Below are positions 23,970 through 36,349 of a DNA stretch of 64,000 bases, piece by piece (position 1 is the stretch's first letter; each line of letters begins with the position of its first letter). The DNA is taken from positions 9,527,749-9,591,748 of the forward strand of contig OU744720.1 of assembly GCA_916613615.1 (NCBI GenBank). Reading direction: 5' to 3'. The notes beneath the pieces are model-generated. The model saw only the letters and a program-made list of their open reading frames with translations, was not told where the DNA came from and did not search any database. Both the position numbers and the translations under genes were made by a program. Source of the stretch: Steromphala cineraria (lineage: Eukaryota > Mollusca > Gastropoda > Trochida > Trochidae).

Positions 23970-24426
23970 TGTTGTGTAGTTTAAATAAGATGGTTGAACT
24001 CAACCCCACGTTGCAAGTAACAAATGACTCATGTTTGCTGTCGATTCACAAGATGAAGATTTTCAACAGATTATAACTTTCAAAACTCATGAGAGAAACA
24101 GGAAAAAAGGTGTTTTTGCCTATTAATTTCAAGCATCTTGAATATAATCATACGTGATACATCAATCAATCAAATGTCACTGAAGATAGTTTTTGTAAAT
24201 ATATCTCAGTTCAAGGATAGACGGAACATTCAGCAGGTTTGTCACATCAGATATTTTTTTTCAGGAAATGCTTAACGCTTTATGGTTTGATCAGCTGATA
24301 TATCACATTTTCCCTTGTAGAGAGGTTGACCATAAAACGTTTAATTTCAGACTTTTTAAAATGAATATGAACAATTAACAGTGTATGTCTTGTGGTAAAT
24401 AATTTTTACCACTTACAAGTCATAGT

Positions 24427-24617
24427 AAGTTTTTAATTGTTTAAGTTTAATAATTTAACAGATTTAAGACGCCACAATATTTGTTACTTATTCTCAAAAA
24501 CATGTAATGCGATTCCTCACCACGTAGGATCGTATTCACTGTTAAAATCGTGGTAACTTCTGTGTAATAAAAAAAATATATCTCAAAAAAAAAAAAAAAA
24601 AAAAGTTTTTAATTGTT
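24427..24617 (+). mobile_element. Poly(A)-tailed retroposed sequence between copies A and B
   Basis: A ~140-bp body is followed by TGTAATAAA and a run of 20 A (24585-24604). It is flanked by direct repeats AAGTTTTTAATTGTT (24427-24441 and 24603-24617). Target duplications plus AATAAA and a poly(A) tail are the hallmarks of L1-type retroposition of an mRNA or SINE. The body contains GTAGGATCGTATTCACTG but matches nothing I recognise, so it could be the 3' end of a host mRNA. Confidence 0.78.
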
Positions 24618-24979
24618 CAATTATATTTTGTTATACCTCATTAATCTAAATGCTGCCTAGGAATAGGAATATTTGTGTAAGTATTTTGTAGAAGAATATG
24701 CTATAAGCAAATTAATTACAGATACAAAGAAAATCGGTAAATATGTCAAATCAAATATAAGTATTTAGTATAATAATCAAAACCATAATCTTATTTTGAA
24801 ACGCATACATTTTCCAAACATTCACAATCACCCACATTTTAACTTCAAATATATACTCACCCTCTGTGTCCAAATTAATGACTGCATTGCACAAAGTTCA
24901 TGGTTTACTCTTCTTCACCATTTTCATTACAAAAGAAACAGCAATTATCATGCATACCAAAATGTTTGTAATAACAAGG

Positions 24980-25395
24980 AAACTGGTCTGATTATGTTCA
25001 ATCTAGTTTCGAGGGGAAAAGTTTTAACATATAAACTGTATCGAGAATTTAATCTCTAAAATCGATAGGCTTCTTCTCCACTGAGTCTGACCACAGCCCC
25101 GAAAGACGCATGTTCTGATGTTACACACCTAACTAATCACAAGCCGCTGAAAAATCCTATAGCATCTTAAAGAAACTTATGTTAACCTTGATTTGAACAT
25201 GATCACAGCTAGCTGTCTAGTTAACGATACGATGCGATTGGGCTGCTAACGACTGGATTTCGGCTGCACTAAACTGATAAAGAACATGCGAGGTACGGGG
25301 GTACGGTAAGACCTAGTGTATAGGATTTCAGATCTCTGAGAGTTTTTCATCTTCTTAAGAACTAGGCCAATTTTAATCAGACTGCAAGGAGATTA
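24980..25395. mobile_element. Copy B-specific insertion of about 410 bp
   Basis: Copy A at 13182-13225 reads continuously ATAACAAGAAAACTAG then TTTAATTTGACG. In copy B the two halves are separated by about 410 bp. The edges carry similar CAAGGAAACTGG and CAAGGAGATTAG, a possible diverged target duplication. The insert is more GC-rich than its flanks, with no coding frame or terminal repeat that I can see. Confidence 0.5.
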
Positions 25396-28300
25396 GCTTT
25401 ATTTGACGACACAAGTCCAAAACAACAGACTTAAATCTTAGAAGAATCTTACAATGATACAAGATAAAGTAGTAAAAAGCCTGGAATTAATCTGCGATTA
25501 GACGTCATAATCATCGTAATTGTCATTTCAGAGGCTGGCGTGTTGTTTAGCTCCACTTAGATTTAAAACACGTTGAAAATAATCACATTAAAGACGTGAT
25601 TGTTGTTTTCGAAAGAGAGTAATCCCCTTACACAATGTCTTGTCCTTTGAAGGATTATGCTGCCTAATTTCATGTGGTCACACTTTTACCAAGGATTGAT
25701 AGCTTTTAAAACGATGCAAGGATCTCTCAACATTCTACCAGCACACAACAACATCTGATAGAGATTGACAGCTGGGTGACTTATGTAATACATGCATATT
25801 TCATTCTATACTTAGTTGCAGAAATTATTACGTTTTTATCATTCTCACTGTAACATTTATCGCTGTATCATACTATAAAACTATTGCATGCATCGTTTTT
25901 AATAAATCACATCAAGGACTCAACAGCTATCTTTGTTTCAAAGATGATATTTAATACATTCTGCAACTATTGAAAATGAATGTTACATGTCTATTCAAGA
26001 ATGATATACTTATGTTTACAGTTTAGTGATCAACGTATAGAAATATAAACCTATTTTGCAGTTTTTCACAAGGTTCAGTATCACATGGTTGCTTATTAGT
26101 TTCATTACTCAAGTTGATAACCGAATAGCCTAGAAATTAAGTCGTTTAAGGTAGGACCATCTTGCTTACTTTTCATCATAAAAAATAAACATATTTTGAC
26201 ATGGCCTTGCGTTATACATACGCTATTCCTCAATACTAAATACCTTTTCCTTTTAAGTGAAAATAGCTTTATCGTTAATACCACGGTATAACCCGTATGA
26301 TGTCATAAATTGATTTGAAATAAACCTCTTTTGTGCGCCCATAAAAATGTTCTTGTAACCAAAACCATGACACTGCGTGTTATCTGTTTCGTTGTTTAAT
26401 CTTTATTGATATATTGTATCTCTGAGGGTCCAATGGCCTTTAGAATTAAGCTTCTTCCCATGCCTAATTTACCTCAATATGTCTCAATAAGTTCTTGTTA
26501 CCATGACGTCCTCTAAATGTGTACTTCCTTACGACCTTGGAACAACCTCTGCAATATTTGGTCCTTGTCGTCTTGACGTTAAGTGTTCAAAACGCAATCT
26601 GAATATCCAAGGAACTACAGTGAAATACAATGTAGACGTATCTCAAATGGCATTAATCCTACCTCTTTAGTTCTGTAAAGTCATTTTATTAAAGCATTAG
26701 ATGACTTGGAAATATTGCTATTTCCAGAAAGGAATATTAGATAGGGTTCATTGCCCGTATATGACTAGAAGGGAATGACATTTAAAATGGAAATCAAATA
26801 GCATGATATTGATCCCTGAATTTTGTCAATCCATTAACTATCTAATCGCTCATGTAATGTGAAAAAATCCCTTTCCATGCATACTTAAATTGCGTACCTG
26901 ACTGAATGCAATATGAGAGTTAATAAGCTGTCTCGCCAGATGGAATGAAGTGATATGATAGGTGGTCTGGTTCTTAAAATCAATAAAGTCTGCAGTTATA
27001 TACCTTCTTTACAGATACCATTGCAAAATCACAGCTAGCCACGGAAAGATGAATATCGAATGTTCTATCAAAAATGTAAGACATAATTGTCCATACGATA
27101 TGGATTGTCTGATTGGTGTCCATGATTTTGTGCATAATTTAAAAGTTTCTAACAACGCCTAAAGTACAAGATTTTTTCCTAAACTAAAACTTTAAACTAA
27201 ACTAAACTCAAATCGTATTTTTAATCTTTCATATCTAATGAATTTGTGTGGAAATAACCTGAAATACTATGAATGAACTTTATTGAACAGCTTAATTACA
27301 ATGTCGTTATAATTGACAACAAAATGTTTCAATATCCTCACTAGACATGTTGGTTGCAAATACACTTGTAATTCGAAGCATCAATACATCTGGTTTATGC
27401 TTTTTAATAATTATCGTCATATCTACTACCTTTTTGAATGTAATTAAGAAGTTGTACATTGTTAAGAGATCGGAAAAAGAGATACATGAAAACCAGCTAC
27501 TCACTTTCATAACAGTATCTTAAATCATTTGATGTCCAGAGCACTGTCCACTAAGTTTTCCATTACTGGTGTATTCAATCATTCACAACTATTTCATTCG
27601 GAATTGACCGAGTCCGTGCACACGACTCGAAGGGTACAGACTAGCGATGGCAAGATGTTTCACAGAATGACTTAGGGTCCGGCATAGGTGCCAGTAGCAT
27701 TGAATAACACCTAGTTGTCATCATAAAAGACAAACCCACATAGTATATGGTATGATATCTTGTTATGTTACAATCTAGGAAGCTTTCTGAAGAACTGTTA
27801 TAATGTCAGTACATTCCGAGACAGTGTAGTCAGTATCTGATCCAAATCAGTTAGTAAGTAAACATTGTTCCAAATAAAGATCGCACAAGTAATTGATTGT
27901 TGTGTGCCTTCGACGTTTTAGAGTCTTCCAATTATTCAGCCAGTTCTATATTTTGACTGGACAACAATATAACCTTTCTTTCGCTGCAACCATAAATACA
28001 ACATTAATGAATGTCATCAGCTTCTATACTTTATGATAAAAATGTAGAAATTCAGTTTGGGTGTCGTTGATTGGTTATCGATTAAATGGGTAAAAAAAGA
28101 AATTGGTATAAAATATAACCAGATATCACAAAATTCATTTGGAAAAATAGCGATTTAATGACGGTGACTGTAAGAAACAGTTATCAATAAATAAGTTAAT
28201 GTATATTTGAAATATTCAGAATAGATTGGTATAAGCATATATTTTCAATATGGATATGCGTCCCTTTCTGTACCTTCGCTGTGCAATACATAATGCATAC

Positions 28301-28487
28301 CATTGCGAATAACCAGGACTGTTGGACATATGAACTTGTCTAAATGTTGACAAACGTGCTCATACATTGAGTATCTTCGATCAGATAGAAAACCAATTAC
28401 AACTTAATATAGTTCAGTGTAAGTTGATAACCACAGATAAGATTCCAAGTTCAGACATGTTCAGACATGTGAGAAGTACTAGTTGAA

Positions 28488-28653
28488 AGGGGCAGTAGTA
28501 CGGTTTTTTTTTAAATTATATTTAAATTTTGTCAGTGGTAATTGTACGTTAGTACAAACTGTATTATTTTGATAGTGTCAGAAATCTCGTATTCCAAATC
28601 AACCATCCATAGTCAGAGGACAAAGCATAAAGATTCACATGAAATTCATTGGC
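28488..28653 (-). mobile_element. Third TTAA MITE copy, inverted and truncated
   Basis: It begins AGGGGCAGTAGTACG, which matches the complement of the right end of the 12125 element. It tracks that element's complement through AACCATCC.TAGTCAGAGGACAAAG to CACATGAAATTCATTGGC. It stops where the SINE 3' half begins, so the MITE/SINE junction also marks loss of the SINE head. Confidence 0.82.
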
Positions 28654-28655
28654 TT

Positions 28656-28790
28656 TAAAACTGGATGTACTGACCTACGTGGTCGTGGTTAGTTAGCTTT
28701 TTTAAGCAGCTTTTAAAGCACACTCTTTCAGGGTAATAATGAAGCGCTCTGAGCATTCTAAGGACGTGGAAAAGGCGCCATATAAATAAA
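28656..28790 (+). mobile_element. SINE 3' half in copy B
   Basis: Matches the second half of the 19894-20176 SINE: ACTGGATGTACTGACC, GAAGCGCTCTGAGCAT and GAAAAGGCGCCATATAA. The tRNA-like head is missing, replaced by the truncated MITE immediately upstream. Confidence 0.88.
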
Positions 28791-31700
28791 CACATTATTT
28801 ATTTATTAACTATCTTTGATTGCATCAAATCAGGCTTCTCTGTGTCTATTCCGAAAGGTGATCTGTCAACTAGAAGTTAGCTGCGGATGTTCTGACGTAT
28901 GCTGTCATTATGGAGACGGAGTGATTTCAAAGTCATTAACGACAGGTCTTCATTGAATATCGCTTCTCGTATATTTAATCTGTATGTAATCATCATGTAC
29001 TTAAATGAATTATTTGAATGAACTAGATGAGACATATATAAATTATCTCTCTGGTTGTTGTGTCGTCGATAGTGTTCACACAGGAAATTGAAAAATATAA
29101 AGATATGTACTCGTAAGAGAAATTACCCCCTCACCTGCACAGCAGACTCTAGGATGAACAAGCATCACTCCGTCAAAATTCTCGCAGAACAGATGCCCTG
29201 GACGGAAGTGACTCTGATAAGCCAAATATATATCCGAGAGTTCAAAACTTTACTATTACACATAGGAAGAAGTTATTTATTTGAAAGATGAGAACCTTAA
29301 AATATGATCGCAAAGTTCAATAATCCACCAATAAAAATTGTGTCATGGCATATTCGACCTTTTTGAATGTAATCAACTTGCATTTCAAAAAGCATTTCAC
29401 ATTCTGCTGAGTCAGGTCTAAGCTTTTAAGGTAGCTGTCTAATATAATGATAATGATAATATATTCACACCGGATCAATGACCATGAATTGTAGAGTTGT
29501 TTTATAATAGTACTTGAATCTACAAGAGTACATGTATGTAGTGATATCCAATTAGTGTGACACCTTATAAAGAATCGGCAGTATCTTATTGCAAATGACC
29601 TTGTGTAGAATGTGAAACATAAGGCACACATTTTGCGCGGTTTCGATTTAGCGTTGCTTAATAGCATGGAGGCTGTTCGCCAGGGGAGGGGGGTTTATTT
29701 GTATTTTATGAACGTTAAAATGTTGATTATTTTTAATTTCCTGTTACTGTTTTATATGTGAAGGTCATGTGTACAAATATCATTCGATTTGATTGCCAAT
29801 GAGTCTAAATTACATTCGCCTTTACAAACTTCGTTCATTCCGTATTCCAGTAAGAAGATTGCTATTCAATATTTATTGACATTACGACCAAAAATTAAGA
29901 ATCTCAACATTAAACCTGAATGAAATATAGTTTACGACACAGTCATAGTATGTTGATGATAATTAAGCAGTGTTATGACGGAGTTGGAACAACCACAGGG
30001 AACTTTTTTTCTTAAAAACCGGTTGCACAGCTGTTTTGAGGTGTGACAATAATTTAAGCTTTGGGCAACACAATAGTGGAATGCAATAAACGAATGCCTC
30101 TCTCCGTCTCCACATCTGAAGTTGCATTTTATCAGTAATGATCTCCCTCGAAGCCAGACAAGTCGAGTTGATTACTGTACATTACCTGAAACATTCCTGT
30201 CTTAGCGCACAAAATCACAATGTTTAATTGCAGCCAGCTTTGTGGTTTTGACGATTTTTAATCGTTTTTAAGAAATGATGACAAAGGATTATGTGATTGG
30301 CATAAAAGCATATTTGACTTAGTTTGATTAAATTACAAATTAAAAAAACTATGAATTCAATTAAATTGAAGTATTTCCCTTGATTGTTTTTCACATTTTG
30401 TTAAAGGTTTTTTTTCTGTAATACTTATTTTGATTAAAATTCACAGAAAACAGATTCAGCTAAGATTAGTCCGCGTCGACAGTTTTTTCGTAATTCAATT
30501 TGCGGTTTTGAGTTTTTAGGTAGATAATTAATCAAATATGATATAGGAACTTTGTGATAATCATTTTCATGAAAACTGTCATGATAATATTTCTCTCCAA
30601 AGTAATTTTGAAGGAAACGACTTTTACATTGATCGTCTATTTCACGAGATTTGAAAAATGTTACTCATCTATTGATCTACTGAACGAATAAAAACCTAAA
30701 CTTTACTATTTAGAAACAGTATTTTCCAAAACTTTATGTAGTAGTCACTTTAATGCTACTTGCCCAAAGAGAACCGCAGTGTAATATTTCATACAGTTTT
30801 GAAAACTTTAGTAAAACAGCTCCATGTATGACAATAAGTTTCATGTATCAATTCACAACGTTCGCCTCTCACTTTTACAAGAATCGCAAATACGTTTGCT
30901 TTGATAGGTGTAGGTTGAATTATATAAACTATGTAATAAAACATTTTATAATGGGCTTCATTTATATTTTGTGTTTATAATCTCTAAAGTTCAAAACATA
31001 AAACAAGCTTTCCTGATTATCAGTCAATCCATCAGAATCGTAGGCTAAATACCTCCACATCTTCAAAAGGTAAAATCACTGTCACATTGATATTGCTTGA
31101 TTGTTCGGACAATGGTTTAGGCTCTGATTGAGTATCCTATAAAGATATGATCGAATGTATTGACAGTGGTAAATATATACATTTAAGTCAAAACCTCCTT
31201 ACTTACTATGGAAACTTACATTTTACTCGAAAAGTAATTACTTACAAACACTTGCCTTATGATTATTGTTGTAATCTAATGTTTCTATGATGTAGTCTAA
31301 TTTCAAATGATGAACAAGATAAAGTTTCATTAACAGGCATTCAAAAGATGAAGAATAATGATGGGGATATCAGGAAAATACAACTTCTTTTATCAAGTTT
31401 TGAGACGTTTTGACATAGATACTTATGTTGTTCTCAAGCACTTGTAGATCGAGGGTAGCAACTTTTAATTAAAATCTATTTCTAAAATAGTGAAATTGAG
31501 GACATTTCGCCAAATTTCTATATGCAACCGACAAATCGGGACGTCATTCATAAACTGTGACTGAGGTCCTAGTAATTGTGTGCTCTGCACTATATGATCT
31601 TTGGTACGTTCACCTCCGTAGAGAAGAAAGGAATAAACTTTTATGTATTTGATTCTTAATCCCCTATCTGATATAGAATTGTGTACATGTAGAAATATTA

Positions 31701-32309
31701 CATAACAAAAACAGTAATGACATATCCTACATTGAATTTGATTATAGCAAATATTTTGTAACATTTTGCAATAAACACATTCGATTTAAGATTATAAATC
31801 TGATTTAATGTACGTCAGACCTGTTGTTATGAATTGTATGGTTTAGATTACAGGGTTGAGCTCAGCCTCACGCTGCTACTAACAAATGATTCATGTTTGC
31901 TGTCGACATGAAAAATGAAGTTTTTTTCCACAGATTTATTACTTTCAAATCTCGGGAGAGAAACTTGAATAAAAAAGTGTTGTCGCCTATTAATATCAAG
32001 CAATGTTGAATATAATCATATGTGCCCTTTGCAGCGGAACGGGTAATCTATCAACTGTCACTGAAGACGGTTTTTGTTATTATCTCTCAGTGAAGGGATA
32101 AACGCAAAATACAGGAGGTTTATCACAACAGATATTGTTTTTCAGTAAAGGCGTAACGCTTTATGGTTTAATCAGCTGATATATCACTTCTGGCAGCTTT
32201 TCCCGCGTAGAATCTTTGACCAACAGACGTTTTATTTCATACTTGTTTAATGACTATTACCGACCAACAGATGATGTTTCGTGGTAATTTGTCTATACCT
32301 CGTATGATG

Positions 32310-35250
32310 CACATTGCAAGGGTCCTACCACAATGATATAAGCAAGTTACAATCTTATCCACTGGAACAAAGCTGTTAAACTATTCTTTTGCACTGACGA
32401 TTCTGGTTTATCTTGGACCAAATCTAAGCGTTAGACTAGATACGGTATTGGGATATATAATAATTGATTAAAACCTCTTTACAGTTCTCTTATTACTCCC
32501 ATAGATGCGATCATGTGACGGAACACTAAACTAACTATGCAATGGTTGTTCATATCAGGCAGATACAAGTAGATATAGTTGCCTTCTCTTAGCGAAATGC
32601 ATCTCATTTTCATTAAGATATATTCCAGAACTTCATTAACAAGATATTATATAAAACATTATAATCTCTATGACCATTTATCGTCATTGATTCTAAAAAT
32701 ACTTTTCCTACATATATTTAAGAATCAGGCACGTATAATGTACAGCTGCATACCATAAATTTGTTCACCCACTTGTGATCTTAGTTAAAATATGATATAA
32801 TTTGGGTTTCGTTGAGACGTCCATAAAATAAATCCAGGACCACTTAAAGTTGATCATCAATTGTCCATGTGTAAAATAACCATTCCCAAACCATATTTCG
32901 GGATATTTGGCATGGTTAAATAGACAGATGGGGTCATATTTGTGAAATTCGGATTTTCTTAAATTTCGAATAAAGTCATCCATGTAAACTTTGTAGGAAA
33001 ACATTCAGCACAGTTAAGTTGCATTAGCGCTAAGGAACACATATGAATAAGATCTAAAGCTGTTGATCACTCATGAAGGATTTTGTAGAGCAAAATAGAA
33101 ATGTGTGTTTTCGAAAATTTGACCCCTGGTCACTTCAATGACCTGCCAAATTTGTTTCAGCTATCTGCTAGGTATGACATACGAATATGTCAACGCAAAC
33201 TGAATCTTAACTTATGCAGTGAAATTTCATCATTATCGGTTTCGTTTTCACAATGATATGATGTCTCAAAGACGTTACAAATTATATGATATTTGCACTA
33301 GAATACGAAGGTAAGTGAAGGCAGCTGTATATAGGTACCCGTATTTTTCAAATATGACATAACGCTTAGAGGAAAGACAAAATACATTGTTTTCGAGATC
33401 TAAACTGCTTCGCCATGTAGTAGTTAAACGATTAATGAGGCTTACACATTGTTAGATGTTGTCATGAATCATTCTCAACTCCAGACAGCAATGGTAAGCC
33501 TATAAACGGAGACATTTCTCATCCAACACTATTGATGTTAACGGCAATCTTCTTATACTGTCTGCAGTCTGAGTTATGTAAAATTATCATCTTGTGGTAC
33601 ACGATAGAATAATAAGCTCTTATAAAGATAAATATAAAGGTGATCTTTATATAAATTCATGATAAGATATTGTGTTTTCATGGATTCTTCAAAATCTGTG
33701 AAACCTAATAATGTATCATACACTGTAGATGAACTTACTGCATGACATGTGTGATAAATCCAGATTGAAAAACAATCGTAAATGTTCATGCAGTATTTCC
33801 TAAACGAGAATCAATAAGTCTATTTGTTAAGTCACCGTTCATATTACATTGTTATGGTACGTACGTAATACCAAAGATCAGGACCTGCGTTTGTGAGCAT
33901 GTGGTAGGTTGATAATCGAATAGCTAATTTGGTATGCTCTATTAAAAACAACCAAAAACTTCATTTCTATCTTGATCATTTACGAGATTTCTCAATTTAT
34001 AAAATATAAAAAGTATTTCAAAGGGAGTTTTTTTTGGTTTATAAGCCTTTTGCATTATCGCATGCCCGAAACGATGTTTTTGAATTCCCCATTTATCGAC
34101 TCACATGAAATTAGCTGTGAATATCATTGATTACATTGCACTTGAGAGTTAATCCACAACAACTGAAACCCTTCTAATGATTCAAGTTGAACAGATTAAT
34201 GTCAGCTTTTATTACTTTAACAGGATTTTATCTCGGATATTGGAACTTCATTTCATTGTGTAATATTTACGTTTTTCCGTAAAAGATTCTATAGATTACT
34301 AATAAATTCCCTTTCCCGCTGATTTATATTGTCAACGTGACATTGTCTAGTGTTTAACATTGTAATACAACAACTGGTTCAATATTCATGTTAATGAAAT
34401 CTTGTCAAAACATTCAGGAAAAAAAAGATAAAAACGCATTAATATTGCAGTTCTTCGGTTATAATATGCTTGTTTTATACAGTGAATGAATCTTTGAACC
34501 GTTGCTTCTCTAATGTTGCTTTTACCGACGCTTCAAAGTTCGTGTTAACCAATCATCGTATAGTATATTATCATTTGAATAGGCTTGTGCAGCAGATATC
34601 GCTTATTCTAGATCTATTGATAATCAATCATCATAATGCAATTACGCTATCAGGTAATAACATCATAAGGTTGTCATAAGACTTTACAATAACATGATGG
34701 TAAATGGCGTCCAAATATTATTACCTTAAAGTTGAAGGTACCTGATGGCATTGAGTGGGAATTGGGATATGACATAACATCTCACACGCGTGTCTCCTGA
34801 TATCAAATGTTTCAATTGATGTTGGTTAAAATAAATGTTCCACCGTAAGTTTAAAATATTTCTGCAACATTCAACTTGTTTGATATATTTCTAATCAGAA
34901 ACCTTTGGATTGGATTCTGTATTTCATTTTTGAAATTCTTTAAAAAGTGCCTCTCTCGTCAATAGTAATATTTTGTTCCGTACAGGTAAATCATGTTCGT
35001 GAGCTGGAAGGGAATACGCCTTTTAGGATGCACGCAATAATAGTTGTGCAATCAGCGACGCTGTTCAAAGTCATCATTTTGCTATTGATCATGGCAAAGG
35101 TCTTGTGACATGACCCACCATTTCAGTTGGAGAATTTTTGTATTTGGCTGACAGTTCTTAAATGGTTTGCTGTGCAAGTATGTGTCGCTAGAAAATTAGG
35201 TATCAATGCATGGAATAATTATAGAATGCACCATTGTTGTTAGCTTACAG
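32310..35250. other. No recognisable feature
   Basis: AT-rich single-copy-looking DNA. The longest frames (32765-33004 and 33574-33789, both minus) have no domain, splice context or composition shift, so I did not call them. Confidence 0.5.
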
Positions 35251-35259
35251 GCATTTCAT

Positions 35260-35850
35260 GGCATGGCGTCCGATGTCCATTCCCCAGTCCATCCGACTGG
35301 AAACGTTTTGTTATTTCGCCCCCCCCCCCCCCCCCCCCCCCTCCCCCCCAGCCCCTTCTACAGAAGCAGAAAGCTGAATCACTGAGTGTGTATAGACTCT
35401 ACAGCTTCTGGGGATTCTGATCTATACATTTGGTGACCAAAAACATTGGCACCCGGGGTCATGCCCTAAACTCTATTTTCAAATTCCCTCAAAAGGCTAA
35501 ATACCTAAAAAGCTTGAACCCTGAGTACGGAGTCCTGAGCTGAGATGCTTTATAAAGATTGAAAAGATTTGGGTATCCTGTGACTCTTCATAAGGATTGA
35601 CCATGATCATTTGTATAGTCGTAATGTGATTGGTTTGTATTTTAAAGGTTTTGATACTCTAAGACCCACCATAAGGGCATCTGTAGCCATGCCCTAAATC
35701 TTTTTTCAACTTCTTTTTAAAAGTAAAATGGTCTTGAAAGCCGTAACCTTTTGTACGGAGTCCGTTTCTGGAATAGAAAAGATTCTAGTATCTTGTGATC
35801 CTTAATAAGGATGACCCCCTGATCAATTGTATAATGACCAATATATCTGT
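35260..35850. repeat. Dispersed repeat with two diverged ~250-bp units
   Basis: After a 22-base C run (35320-35341), two related segments follow. Unit 1 is at about 35430-35670 (CATGCCCTAAACTCT, TACGGAGTCC, TTTATAAAGATTGAAAAGAT, TATCCTGTGACTCTTCATAA). Unit 2 is at about 35671-35860 (CATGCCCTAAATCTT, TACGGAGTCC, AGAAAAGATT, TATCTTGTGATCCTTAATAA). Order and phrasing match, with substitutions and indels. I believe this is part of an interspersed family, but its ends are not definable here. Confidence 0.65.
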
Positions 35851-35998
35851 ATCATTAAGATCATCTAGGTTCCGTTATAATGATGATGTAGATATGATAA
35901 GTAAACCGTAGTGTCAATCCTAACAGCTAGATTTACTATAATGTTCTTATTGAAGTTTCTAGTTTCCCTTTATTCCACAATAGAGTATAGTTTTTGAG

Positions 35999-36255
35999 TG
36001 ACGTCACGAAACAATGGCCAATGACGTCAATAACAATCGTCTATGACGTCGCTCTACCTGGCCCTGATCGAGGATTTTCAATTCGCGGCCGAATGTGATT
36101 TATGAAATAAGTTTATTTTGGAGTATAAGATAGCCACGGCATTAAGACAACAGCGGACAATGGGACCGACGATGTGCTTTATTTGACGATACAACCATGC
36201 GCGAGATTAATGACGTCATTTTAGTTATTAAAACGTAGCTTATCCAATGACGTCA
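35999..36255. promoter_or_regulatory. CRE-like cluster, five sites in 257 bp
   Basis: TGACGTCA occurs at 35999, 36022, 36211 and 36248, with TGACGTCG at 36044. A perfect palindromic octamer should be rare in 64 kb of AT-rich sequence, so four exact copies here is notable. The segment is also locally richer in CpG (CGCGGCCG near 36084, GCGCGAG near 36200). Fifty bases downstream a short frame (36305-36349) opens with a good CATCATGG initiation context: MADSASVVSKPNHM, then stop. This could be the promoter and first exon of a plus-strand gene under CREB/ATF control. No downstream exon was found. Confidence 0.35.
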
Positions 36256-36349
36256 TAATTGTCAAGTCGATTGATCAAACTTGAAGGGGCATCTATTGTC
36301 CATCATGGCTGACTCGGCGTCTGTCGTTTCGAAACCAAATCACATGTGA

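Larger units (their letters stand above)
12830..24412. repeat. Segmental duplication, copy A
   Basis: This block is collinear with copy B (24612-32310). Anchors in order: CTTATTTTGAAACGCA (13018 and 24790), ATACAAGATAAAGT (about 13313 and 25457), the 13903-16344 segment (26050-27300), ACTAGCGATGGCAAGATG (18890 and 27641), AATAAAGATCGCACAAGTAA (19130 and 27874), TTTTTAATCGTTTTTAAGAA (20913 and 30253), and TCAGCTGATATATCAC (24291 and 32172). Divergence is substantial, with many indels, so the event is old. Copy A is about 3.9 kb longer because of later insertions and an internal duplication. Confidence 0.92.
24612..32310. repeat. Segmental duplication, copy B
   Basis: Shorter partner of copy A, in the same orientation. 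It keeps the older SINE remnant but lacks the split MITE, the composite element, the minus-strand SINE, the TIR transposon and the internal 1.24 kb duplication. It carries its own insertion (about 24980-25395) and a truncated inverted MITE (28488-28653). Homology fades just after CGTGGTAATTTGTCTATACC. Confidence 0.92.

Noticed and set aside
14826..27162. 66-codon frame at 14826-15026 kept open in copy B at 26962-27162, suggesting a duplicated gene
   Set aside because: I compared the codons: 9 of the 11 coding differences are nonsynonymous and the start is GTG, so there is no sign of purifying selection. The frame shifts in the third copy near 16180.
16337..27510. Similar minus-strand frames at 16337-16525 and 27307-27510
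   Set aside because: They share a middle portion only because the DNA is duplicated. An indel puts their ends in different frames, and no domain is present.
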